Positions 1 through 10,276 of a stretch of DNA of 64,000 nt are shown piece by piece. Source of the stretch: Sycon ciliatum. Taxonomy: Eukaryota; Porifera; Calcarea; Leucosolenida; Sycettidae. The DNA is taken from positions 6,440,402-6,504,401 of the forward strand of contig NC_088646.1 in assembly GCF_964019385.1 (NCBI RefSeq), in the 5' to 3' direction. The translations under genes were made by a program, and so were the position numbers. The notes under the pieces are model-generated. The model saw only the letters and a list, made by a program, of their open reading frames with translations, was not told where the DNA came from and searched no databases. Numbering within the stretch: the stretch's first letter is position 1; the number at the start of each line of letters is the position of its first letter.

Positions 1-1080
1 GAATGAGAATCCGAAGGAATACGTCCATCAAGGTACATAAGAAGTTGCTGATATCCTTTTACAATCCACCATTGCCAGCGGCAATGTTTCGTCGAACACC
101 TTCTCAATACCTTCTCAAAATCTCAAACAGCATGGGTGAGCCCAAGCACATGCATCACCACAGGCACAGGAAGTCGGAGCATACTGTATGCACCGGAAAT
201 CTCACACTCCCGGGATCCCGTATGCTAGACTGTACGACAGGAGTAGAGCTACAATATATAGATCTACATGACATCTGAGTACATAAGTAAGTTGAGAGTA
301 CGAGGTGATTCGCAATTATTTTTGGACATGTCGCAATTTTTTAAATATGGAAGTAGAGGCCTCCTGAGTCGTTGTGCTTTCCTTGGTGGACAAATCTTTG
401 ACAAGAGTGTCTTCGTGTGGTCCTCACGTTTCTTCGTGCCTATTTTTTGTACATAACTGGTTATGTACTCTTGATGACATTGTACTCAGTCATATTTTTG
501 AATGACGACTCCCTGAGCTGAGGCCTGTAGAGCTACTCGTACAGTACTGCGGATCCCCCCGCCGGGCCCGCGCGGGCCCCCGGGCCGGGATAGTGGGAGT
601 CGACATGCACGTGAGATGACGTGCTTCTACGCAAACCCAAAAGTGGAGTTTTCGTACCGAAAAAGGTTGAGGGGCAAAAAAGAACAAACAAATGAAAGAA
701 GCAAAAGGAAGGACTCGATGCGGTAGCTGCTCATGCTGCTCACGAGGCTATACTATAGCGCCTGTTCCGAGTGCGACTTTATCGGCGTACCGTAGGCTAC
801 GTAGCTCGTACGATCGTAGATCTAGCTACGTAGCATGCATGCAACGTTTTCTTCTTCTTTTTAGTTTAGTTTTTCTTCTCTTCTTCTTTTTATTTTGCTT
901 TGCCCGTACGTACAAGAGGCTTTACCGGTTTATAAAAAATAAAAAAATAAAAAGTACAATGTAGTGCACTAGTACATATATATTGCTAGCTGCAGCATAT
1001 GGCCATGCATAACACCAAGAGTACATAACCCCCGTACTCTTGATGGCACACGTACAGGATTGCTGAATTTGTGGCAGGAA
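1..1080. other. No supported gene
   Basis: No reading frame here has recognisable family motifs or a convincing exon structure. It contains an imperfect palindrome around 450-469 (GTACATAAC facing GGTTATGTAC), a very GC-rich self-complementary stretch near 556-590, and a T-rich tract near 848-900. The open frames present are short and of low-complexity composition. Confidence 0.6.
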
Positions 1081-1084
1081 AGCA

Positions 1085-1255
1085 ACTCGTCGTACCGAAT
1101 CTGTTCTGCATTTTGTAGTACATGCCATGCGTGATTGTCTGTATATAGCTGTATGACCACACACAGCATATTCATGTTTGGGCACTGTCGGATAATGCAA
1201 ACTGCGATGCACTCGTACAACTAGGCCTAAGGGTTCAGAGTTCGTGCACAAGAGT
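1085..1255. repeat. Solo arm of a foldback repeat family
   Basis: This segment matches, in the same orientation, the right arm of the foldback at 2640-2790, and in inverse orientation 2170-2300. Shared blocks include TTTGTAGTACAT, GGGCACTGTC and GATGCACTCGTACAACTAGG. It therefore looks like a third, diverged arm of the same family. The bases between it and 1806 hold no recognisable gene. Confidence 0.6.
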
Positions 1256-1805
1256 ACTACAATTGTAGTACAGTGCGTATCGGTAACAGCGTGGTCGTGT
1301 AAAAGAATATACTGCCTACAAGAATGAACTCTCATGTTTTCATAATCATAACATGCATTTCAAGGGCACATTTATTCTTACAAGCAATTTTATCCCATAG
1401 TAGAATATATCTGTCCTAAGAATGGACTTTGTGTAGCAAAACATGCCAGATTAGTACAAAGTGTATCGCCTGTAGTAATAACATCTGTCCAATGCCGTTC
1501 TGATGTGACTCTCGTTGCGTCGTAGTGCTGCAGATTCAACTGTTGGGGCCATGTAACTCATTTTGCATAGCCACATGGTAAGCCTATAGTCTAGTATGGG
1601 ACTATGACCAGCCACATGTACAGAAGTACTGCGTTGCATGTACGATGATCTTCCTGCCCCTGCGCACATGCATATGATATGCCACACTTGATTTATCGTG
1701 TGTAAGAAATATCGGAAATAAGAATAGAAAGTCGTTTTTCAAACACCCACGCTATAACCGATACCTATTGTATATTATATCAGATGTTTTCATAAGGTCT
1801 CTAGA

Positions 1806-2156
1806 CGTGCGCCGTATAGCCGTGGGATTTTCCCTTGACAAACGCCCTGAACCGCACCGTCACGGCTTCGCCTAATTTTCCAGAGAGATTCTACCTTTCC
1901 CTCAGTACCATCGTTTCCATAACAACTTTCCCAAACCCGTGGTTTTACCCATGTGTACTATGAAACCGGGTGCTCTTGGTAATCTGGTTAATAGGGGATT
2001 CACACACACGGGTAAAACCACGGTTATGGGAAAGTTGTTATGGAAACTATGGTACTGGGGGAAAGGAAGAACCTCTCGGGAAAAAATTGGCAAAGCCGTG
2101 GCCGTGGGCCTCAGAGCGTTTGTCAAGGGAAAAATCCCATGGCTATAAGGCGCGCA
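1806..2156. repeat. Foldback element 1
   Basis: Two arms of about 150 bases are inverse complements around a centre near 1970. The left arm contains GCCGTATAGCCGTGGGATTT and the right arm its complement ending in GGCTATAAGGCGCGC. The spacer holds TATGAAACCGGGTGCTCTTGG. No transposase is present, so it is a non-autonomous or fossil element. Overlapping reading frames on both strands are shadows of the palindrome. Confidence 0.75.
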
Positions 2157-2818
2157 TGCGTAGATCTTGTCTTTGGCGAGAACTCTGAACCCTAGTTGTA
2201 CGAGTGCATCGCAACTTGCATTTTCAGACAGTGCCGATCGAAAAATCGTGCATGGCGAATGCAAGATACAGTACAGGATGTACTACAAAAATGCAGTACA
2301 GATTATTTTTTTAGTTGCCCCGCCACAAGTTCATGGCCAAACGTGTGGCCAAGGCAAAACTGACCACGGGTGTGAACGGCCCCACTCCGTTGACCGAAGG
2401 TCTGAACTTTTACCTTGTCCCGTGACCTCAGGTTTACCCGTGTGTGTGTGAATCCCCTAATAAGTCAGCGATTCACACTCATGCCATGGGGAAAACCTGA
2501 GGTCATGGGACAAGGTAAAAGTTCCGACCGCCCGGCAACCGAGAGTAGCCGTTCACACCCGTTGTTACTTTTCCCTTGGCCGCATGTTTGAATTTGTGCC
2601 GGGGAAGTAAAGAAATCTATAGAAGAAATCTATACTGAATTTTTGTAGTGCATCCTGTATGCACTCGCCATCATGCACGATTGTCCGCATGGGCACTGTC
2701 TGAAAATGCAGCCTGTGATGCACTCATTCAACTAGGGTTCTGAGCCGGGAGCATTTTACTACTCCCTGGTTCCGAGTTCTCGCCGGAGACAAGATCTACG
2801 CACATGCGTCGTATAGCC
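2133..2818. repeat. Foldback element 2
   Basis: A second, longer inverted repeat of about 320 bases per arm is centred near 2463. The arms share ACCTTGTCCC, GACCTCAGGTTT and the outer block CGTAGATCTTGTCT. It shares its left end with the right end of foldback element 1, so three or four related arms lie in tandem. There is no coding capacity. Confidence 0.75.
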
Positions 2819-2837
2819 TGACTGCCTGACCTTTTAC

Positions 2838-4590
2838 CTTGTCCTTTGACCTCAGATGTTTCCGTGAGTCGGCTTCCGAAGACTTGCAAGATAGCGCAGC
2901 AATCACAGGTGTCCCACCCCTACCTCCCCATCTCATTATGCTCTCCGCCATCACCAGGGATGTCGTGAAGCAGGTTCTACTCAACACCACCGGAGCAGCG
3001 GGACCTCCTAGCTTCCGATGACCTTTGCGATGCCCTGGCGCTACGTGGAAGACGAATAGCATTGTGCCCCGTTGATTCAGCGTCATTGCCGGGAGGCTTA
3101 CAATGCCTGCCGCCTCAGTCCACTAGACAAGCAGGTTGGTGTGCGCCCCATCATGGCGTTGGGGAAGTTGTGCGCCGTGTGCTGGGGAAGGCCATCCTGA
3201 AAAGTGGTCGGTCCACCCACCGAACAACCAGTCGGCTCTCTCCAACTACAATTGCAAGTGCCGGCCATCAAGGCAACATTCCTGAATGACGACACTTAAC
3301 AAACGATTTCAACTGCATTAACCGTGCCAGTGCATGTCTTGCTAACATCCGCCAACTCTGCCCGGAGTTCTCAGCTCGTGACTGTCATCAATTCCTACCG
3401 CTCACCATCCAAGCTCTCCGTCGGGGGCGAAACACTTCGGTCCTGCGAAGGTACCAGACAAGGCGACCACTCGCCATATGTATGCACTTGGGACGGTACC
3501 CCTCATACAAAGCGCCAAGTCCAGTGGCGCCCTCCAAAGCCTGGTTCACAGATGACTCAACAATGGGTGGCAAACTACAGACGCTGCGTACCTGTTGGTC
3601 TATCCTACAGGAAGAGGGGCCAGTTTTGGGCTGCTTTATCAATGCCAAGAAGTCCATTCTTCTTACAAAACCAGATCATGCTGACCTAGCAGCTGAGCTT
3701 TTTGGTGACACCAATGTGGACATCCGTGTTGACCGCTGTCGTCATCTGGGCGCAGTTCTGGGCATCCCACAGTACTGTGAGAACTTTCTTCGATCGAAAG
3801 TCCAGGAGTGGTGCGCAGTGGCTACAGTGTTCGCCCAGCATGCTGTCACCCAGCCCCAAGCAGCGGTTGGGTATTTGGACAGGACCTGCGGCACAAATAG
3901 GCTTTCATTGCTCGAACTGTGCCCGACACCGTGCTTGCTCCCATTGAGGACAGGATCCGCACTAACCTCATTCCAGCCATCACCAACCGACCGCCTCCAG
4001 GTGATCTTGAAAGGTCCATCCTCGATCTACCCTGCAGAGACGGATGATTCGGTCTCATCATCCCGGCCTCCCTGTCAGCCCAGCACCAGGACTCGAAAGT
4101 TATCACGCCAGCACTCGTAGAGCGTATCCTGTTTCAAGACCAATCCCTTGACGGTATCATGCACAACACCAGAAAAGCAAAGGCAGATGCTTGATGCCAA
4201 GCCTGCCAGGCACACATGGACCATGACAAGTCCATCAAGGATAGCCCTGGCTGCCCGCTGCCATGCTTCAGGTGCTGGAACTGGCTTCAGAGAAGGGAGC
4301 CTCTAGTTGGCTTGCCTGCCGCCCGCCCCATCGCTACGTTTTCGTCCTCCATAAACAAGCTTTCTGTGGCACACTTCGCTTGTGCTATGGTTGGATCCTA
4401 TCTGGACTTCCCTCAACCTGCACATGCGGCGCTTCCTTCACAGCAGAACACGCTTTGTCCTGTCCCATACTCTAGGCCATAGACGGCTACCCATCCATGT
4501 GCCACAGACGTCAGTGACCTCCAATGGCAATGATCTGACTGCATCCCTGGGCCTGGGCCCTGGCCCTCCTCAAACTGAAACTTTCAGAGA
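2838..4590 (+). pseudogene. Decayed reverse transcriptase (non-LTR-like retroelement), 5' and middle part
   Basis: Short frames here align by eye with the better preserved copy at 22538-25534. Recognisable remnants, in order, are GAAGPPS near 2990, the block GVRPI then GVGEVVRRVLGKAILK near 3140-3205, an EGTRQGD-like turn near 3460, the catalytic remnant DDS with downstream SILLTKPDHADLA near 3555-3700, RHLGAVLG near 3750, and the C-terminal Cys-containing block STCTCGASFTAEHALSCP near 4415-4470. Multiple frameshifts and stops break every segment. The C-terminal piece continues at 7255, so the element is split by about 2.7 kb of later sequence. Its subclass cannot be assigned from sequence alone. 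Confidence 0.75.
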
Positions 4591-5668
4591 TGTGGCCCAT
4601 GATCAGTAGGGGAGATGTCCTATCTAGGACATCGCACTCTGAATGAGTCTGATTGGTTACCTGTCCCAGAGTTGTCATGGAAGCGTCGGTCGCGCACACG
4701 CGATGAAAAGAAGTGCTGCGTGAGCATTTCTGAATGTATGTGGAGGATGCACGATCGTAATGGCGATGGATTTCTTTCCGAATTGGTCAAGTTTGAGGGA
4801 ATAGGCGGAGAATATCAGACATCGGCGGGGATTGAGGTAGTGTATATTCGATTCGCCATCGAATACCCGACCGAATGGCCGTTTTCGTTTGGGGATTTCA
4901 TGTGGGTTAACCGGTTTCTCGTAGCCACGCGGCGCTTCTTTGGAAACGATTGGTTCCAGGGAGTCGTAAAATACCACTCCCTGATTGGTTCTAATTTTGA
5001 ATGTTTTGCCTTTGGAATGTTTCTTCACGCCCCGTGCGTTCATTTCGCCCCAAACCTGGCCATGCAGAGGAGGAAGACGAGGCAGCAGGCGCTAGGCCCG
5101 TAAATTACTGCCTGGAAGATATTATTTAGCCAAAGCTTGTTGTTGGCGTTTTTGATTTCTTGGATACGACAGCTCTTGGCTAAAACTGGACCTTGGACGG
5201 TCCTTCTTGGATATCAACCCAGGACGTGGTGGTCATGGACGTATCGCCATCGCTTTCAGCCAGATCCTTCTGCTGCCTGAAACCAATGGCGAAAGTAAAA
5301 ACTTTATCGCAGCAGCAGCTACTGCTCTGCTGAAAGTGCGAACAGAAATTGCTTCGCCAATCCTCTTGTGCACTTGCAATTTTCAATGCGACCAAAACGA
5401 TTCGCTTGCCAGTTCCTTTGTCCAGGCGTACTCCACAACGAGGAAAATAAAATTCGTGAAGGCAAGAGGCAAGATACAAATCTCGACTCGCTTGAGGCAA
5501 GCCGCCAGGAGAACAACTAATTACTTTTGAGACGAAAGGCCTTCGTTGCGTTTGTTTTGAGTGCGACATTTCATCTTCCTCGGACGGACGCGACACAAAG
5601 TTTTGAGTCACGTGTCACGATTACTATGGGAACAGCATAGTATGTATGCTGGGGCATGCTGGGTTCCG
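4591..5668. other. No supported gene; spacer inside the split retroelement
   Basis: Frames of 162 codons (4615-5103, plus) and 143 codons (5180-5611, minus) occur, but neither shows a domain, splice context or low-complexity-free composition suggesting a gene. The motif CCAGGGAGTCGTAAAATACC at 4957-4976 recurs elsewhere in the window. The segment lies between two parts of one decayed retroelement and is probably inserted or rearranged DNA. Confidence 0.5.
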
Positions 5669-6104
5669 TGATGTCCTATCTACCATCTACAGTCCATTCA
5701 GAAAATGTTGATATCCTAGCTTTTGGCCATAAACGGGTCAAATTTTGAGTTTTCGTCTCCTTTTTTTTGGCAATCCCCCATGGAATGCTCTTGTGTTTTT
5801 GAAGTCTATTTCTCCAAAAAGCAAGCCATAACAAGAATAGGATTTCGGCCAGGTTTTGCCCCCAAAGCACTGAATTGGGTAAAAACCATGAAAATCCAGG
5901 CCGTTCACTCCACTTGCATAATAATATAATATATATAACAGTACATTTGCGGTTCGAACCCCAGTTGAGGTGCCTTTTTGGACCCTTTTGCAAGTTTCGA
6001 ATCGCGCGGCACTGCACAGTGTACCACAAAATCGCCAAACACGGGAGCTCTCCAGAGCCAGCGCTCAACCTTTTTTTTGAATGGACTGTAGTGTAGGACA
6101 TCAC
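5669..6104. mobile_element. MITE with TACAGTCCATTC terminal inverted repeats
   Basis: Ends are inverse complements: GATGTCCTA, then CTACAGTCCATTCA on the left, and the matching complement ending near 6104. The inner end CAGTCCATTC is preceded by TA, as in the Tc1/mariner/pogo superfamily, which duplicates a TA target. There is no transposase, so this is a non-autonomous copy of about 430 bases. Confidence 0.7.
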
Positions 6105-6402
6105 CAGGACTGATGATGTGAGCACTGAACCTTCCCTAGGCCCTACAACCCGGTGAGATCCTGCGTCTTCGCACTTCAATCTGAGCTGACAGCGCTCGCC
6201 TGGACGTGGCAGCATCCGGCATTATGAAGTGGGCGTTTTGAGAAGACGCTCCTCGACATTCGCGTCTTTAACCTGTATGTGCATTCCAACCGCCAGCAGT
6301 CACTTCCGGTAATATACCGACACGAAGCCGAGAAGAGGTGCTCGTATGAGGAACGAATCCGGGGAAATTGAGCACGCCTCATTAAATTTTGTGCCTGTAG
6401 TA

Positions 6403-7259
6403 TTAAAGGGGAAGTTAAGGCAAAAATTAAAATTTCACCAGTTGTAGTCTTCGGGGTGCTGAGTCGAATGGTCTTGGTCCGAGAAAGCTGAGACGCTCCC
6501 TTCCTACTTGAATCCCAATCGAACTCGCGCACTTCCACCGAAACTGGGTGACTGCGCCCTACGAGATGGGGATTTGTATGCAAAATGTCACTAAAAGCGC
6601 CATTTCGTTCTTATAAAAGCACGGATGACCGCGATTGGCCCATATGTTGTAGTCTTTTGGACGCTGAGTCGACTGGTTTTGGTCCGAAAAGGCTGCGATG
6701 CAGCGTTCGCCCCTAATTCCCAATCGAACATGGTTGAACAAGCGGTCACGTGCTCCTGCGTACACCAGTCACCTGATCACCGTGCCTGCAGGGTACAACT
6801 TACAGCCTGTTTTGACCTTTTTTGGGTGCAGTCCTGTCACTCGAGTTGAACCTTGGTGTGAAAGTTGTCGCCTGCTGGCGTGGTGACCAGGTGATTTTGG
6901 CACCCAGGAGCACGTGACCGCTTCTTCAACCATGTTCGATTGGGAATAAAGGAGGAACGCTGCATCGCAGCCTTTTCGGACCAAAACCAGTCGACTCAGC
7001 GTCCAAAAGACTACAACATATGGGCCAATCGCGGTCATCCGTGCTTTTATAAGAACGAAATGGCGCTTTTAGTGACATTTTGTATACAAATCCCCATCTC
7101 GTAGGGCGCAGTCACCCAGTTTCGGTGGAAGTGCGCGAGTTCGATTGGGATTCAAGTAGGAAGGGAGCGTCTCAGCTTTCTCGGACCAAGACCATTCGAC
7201 TCAGCACCCCGAAGACTACAACTGGTGAAATTTTAATTTTTGCCTTAACTCCCCTTTAA
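6403..7259. mobile_element. Long foldback element, TTAAAGGGG ends
   Basis: A near-perfect palindrome with arms of about 420 bases runs from TTAAAGGGG at 6403 to CCCCTTTAA ending at 7259, with a short centre near 6790-6850. Mirror-image reading frames on opposite strands result from the palindrome. A solo arm fragment of the same family lies at 47709-47822. It inserted into, or next to, the decayed reverse transcriptase whose tail resumes at its right border. Confidence 0.8.
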
Positions 7260-7450
7260 GTGCATCAGGAGGATTCGGGAAAGCGGCTTCTGCACTCTAC
7301 AACAGAGTTGCCCCTATGCTCTCGGACAAGAGCAAGGAGCCCTATTCCACCGCACTGGCCTGGATCAGGTCAAGGGTCTCTTTCTCTCTTGTCCGCTCAG
7401 CAAATGCTAACCTATGTGGACATCGCGTCACTCACCCGAAGTCCAACTGA
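7255..7450 (+). pseudogene. C-terminal fragment of the decayed reverse transcriptase
   Basis: Starting at the border of the foldback element, one frame reads ASGGFGKAASALYNRVAPML and continues to IRSRVSFSLVRSA. It corresponds to the C-terminal block of the copy near 25340-25470 (RLSFALLWSAVMCLRGSR). This places it as the tail of the element whose front is at 2838-4590. Confidence 0.65.
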
Positions 7451-8718
7451 GCTTTGGCTGACTACTCAGTATCCCGCTGTGCTCGCCGCAGGAGCATGAT
7501 GCCACTTTTGATCCTCTTGCTTTGGCAATCTAACCCAGTCTCATTTAGTCCATCTTTTTTCTTTTTTATTACTTTGCTTTTTGCTCGGCTAGGTGCTAGC
7601 AAGAGTATGGTTAGCATCAAGAGTACATAACCTGGTTATGTACTCTTGCTAGCATTAAGTTCCCGAATAAGATCAGCAACAAGCACCTGTATGATATCTG
7701 CAACTTAGCACCAATTTCACATGAGATTGACTCAGTAACGACGTTGGGAGCTCCTTGGTGATGTAGCCTCTCCCCATCTACTGAGAATCCAAAAGAACTC
7801 TCCTCCACAGCGTGTGCTGGAGTTTTCCCTTTTCAGCCATGGCGATCCTGCGCAATCAACTGGGTCGACCCAGGACAACTCTTCTTTCGGTTCTTTCCCA
7901 GGATTGCCTAGCCAGACTCCGATCAATGTTAGGAGCAGAGAGTCGTAAAATGGGATAATTCCCTGCTATTTTACGACTCCCTGGATTATGTGCAGATGCA
8001 GTTCCGAACGCAATGGGAAGTGATCACACCCACCACCGTGAAAGCGGTCTAAAACCAAAAAATCCCTTTCGCCCTGCCCACGTTGCCACGGTTACCCTCA
8101 CACTAACACAATGTGTTTCCTGATTATGTCATAATCTAGCACTAAGTAAGGGGTCCGTGACAGAACAGCGGAGGGAATATTTCCCCTTTCAAGCAGGGCT
8201 TGAGCCTGGTACATGTGCATCATGCCCTCAGTTTGTTCTTGCTCTGGCATCATTCCGGATCCACAGCAAGAAGGCATCAATGTTTGTACCTATGTTTGTA
8301 CCTATGTTTGTACCTATGGTGAAGCAATTTAAAGATAACATCATTGAACATAGCATTCTCAGTGATGGTCCTAAGCCATCTCACTCTGTCGGCTTGCCTG
8401 CATGAAGATTGAGTAGCGCTGAATGGAAGGAATCATGTGTGAATATTCCAGAGGCTGACCAGATGATGGGAACAAACAATGAACGTTTTAAAATATCACC
8501 AGCGGAGTCACAAGAATTGTGTGTTACTGACAACCTTCCGGCTACCTTTCAAGAAAAGCCCACTAAACTGGTTTTAGGCAAATCCACCTAATCTGGCATA
8601 TTGAAGCCTCTAAAGTAATGATAATTCCACTATGCAACTAAAACTATGTGCACTACGGTATGAAGGGGATTGGACTGGTAACAGTGGTGCGACTCTATCT
8701 GTGACAATGGAAAGACGA
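7451..8718. other. HEI10 downstream region, no supported gene
   Basis: This holds a 31-base palindrome at 7618-7648, an inverted pair of the GAGTCGTAAAAT motif at 7939-7984, and three tandem copies of a 12-base unit ATGTTTGTACCT at 8281-8317. Frames at 8157-8405 and 8409-8591 (plus) and 8098-8280 (minus) show no domain. Part is probably the 3' untranslated region and flank of the minus-strand HEI10 gene ending at 8719. Confidence 0.5.
7618..7648. repeat. Near-perfect 31-base palindrome
   Basis: CAAGAGTACATAACC, one central base, then GGTTATGTACTCTTG. Related half or whole copies occur at 450-475, 1016-1042 and 37019-37043. The function is unknown; it may be a minimal terminal-repeat remnant. 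Confidence 0.8.
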
Positions 8719-10199
8719 CTACTGAAAGCGCTTTGGTTCGATCACGTCGCCTATCTGTGGCCCCGGCATTGATAGGTTCAGTGTGAACTTTGCCTGCATG
8801 TCGGCACTTGTGGATGCCGATGCCTCGGTGTCGACGGCGGTGCCTGCAGTGCCCATGACTTGAGGAGTTCCTAGCCTACCGGCTGGAGGTGTTGGTAAGC
8901 GAAATGTGCTGAACTGATTACTCTGTTGGACGTCAACTTGAGGTCGAAATTCAAACTCTCCTGCACAAATTAGCCAATTCAAAAGAATAAAAGTATGTCT
9001 TATAAAAAGGTTTCCCTTCAATTATGCATAGCTTTTCAGGGATTCTAAGAAGGAGATACCCACACAAAGCGCTTGTAGATGCTTTGGTTTGCCTCATTCG
9101 CAACCTGCGGTGAGTAGCATTCCAGTGGAGTTCTACATACTTGAATGCACGGCGTGTGCAAATACAGCACGCACTGTACATTACATGTACTCGCGCTCCA
9201 GTTACCGTAATGCCTGCACCGTTCGATTACAGACTAGGGCTAACATTTGTCACAGCACCCTGGGCAGAGTGCATTCGGGGAAGGGGGGGGGGGGGGGAGG
9301 GGAGAGCAGCAAAGCCCACTATTCTCACAGTGCTATAATTGTTATCGTCTTTCCTGTACCCCTTCCCTTCCCTTTGCTTAGAGCATAAACTAAATGCACG
9401 GTGTGGAGATTATGTCGAAACACATCCATAGTTGTATCCCATGGCCTGTCACAGCTAGTGCCTGCCTAGCTTGTGCAGGAGACTGTTATCATGCACTGAC
9501 CTTCCTGTCCAGCTCTGTGGCTGCTGCTGCCATCGGTGGACTCCACAAGAGATGTTGTTGCTGCACCACTGTTGCTATGTGCCACCGCGACAGCGTGCAC
9601 CCCTGCCTGCTGAGTGTGGCCAGCGCTGGAAAAACCTTTGTTACGACTTGGCAACAGCGAGAAGTGAGGAGCCAAGGAAGGCTTCAACCGTGTTCCCAAA
9701 TCATCTGAACTGCCAAATGTTGATGTCGTCACGGTTCTCCTACAAAAGGGGGTCAGAGATTGACAGGGGGCTCGTCTCAAAGGCTATGCCTAGTCTGGTG
9801 GGAAACAGTGGGCCGAAAGAATATTCCAAACTAACCGCTTCTTCATCTTGGCGGATCATTTTCGGCACTCTGGAATGCATGTGAAATTGTCACCTTTTAT
9901 GTTATTAAGGTAGCCGATATGATAGCAAACATATCACATTAGCTAGAGCCATGAATCAAAAATAACTCACCTGCGCATTACATCGTACATGGACTGCAGA
10001 AATAAGAAAACAGGAAAAAACCCACATACCCAGTGGAACTGCTGCAGCTTCAACTGAGTCCTCAATCACACTGTCAAAGGCTCAAAACTAACCCGTAGAT
10101 AAAGGATGGTGCAACTCATTCTTTCGTTTCCTAGCAGCTGATTTGGCACACGCAGATACTTGGGCAAGGTAGCGCCAGTGTGTGTATTTAATGAATAGG

Positions 10200-10276
<77 letters not shown>

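Noticed and set aside
4615-5611. Frames of 162 and 143 codons
   Set aside because: No domain, located inside a split decayed retroelement, and overlapped by antisense frames of similar length.
6403-7259. Two homologous genes on opposite strands
   Set aside because: The mirrored frames are produced by a perfect palindrome and carry no domain.
9058-9102. Possible extra HEI10 exon (minus strand, VANEANQSIYKRFVW in one frame)
   Set aside because: Joined to exon 9 in the required phase it creates an immediate stop, while exon 9 joins exon 10 perfectly.
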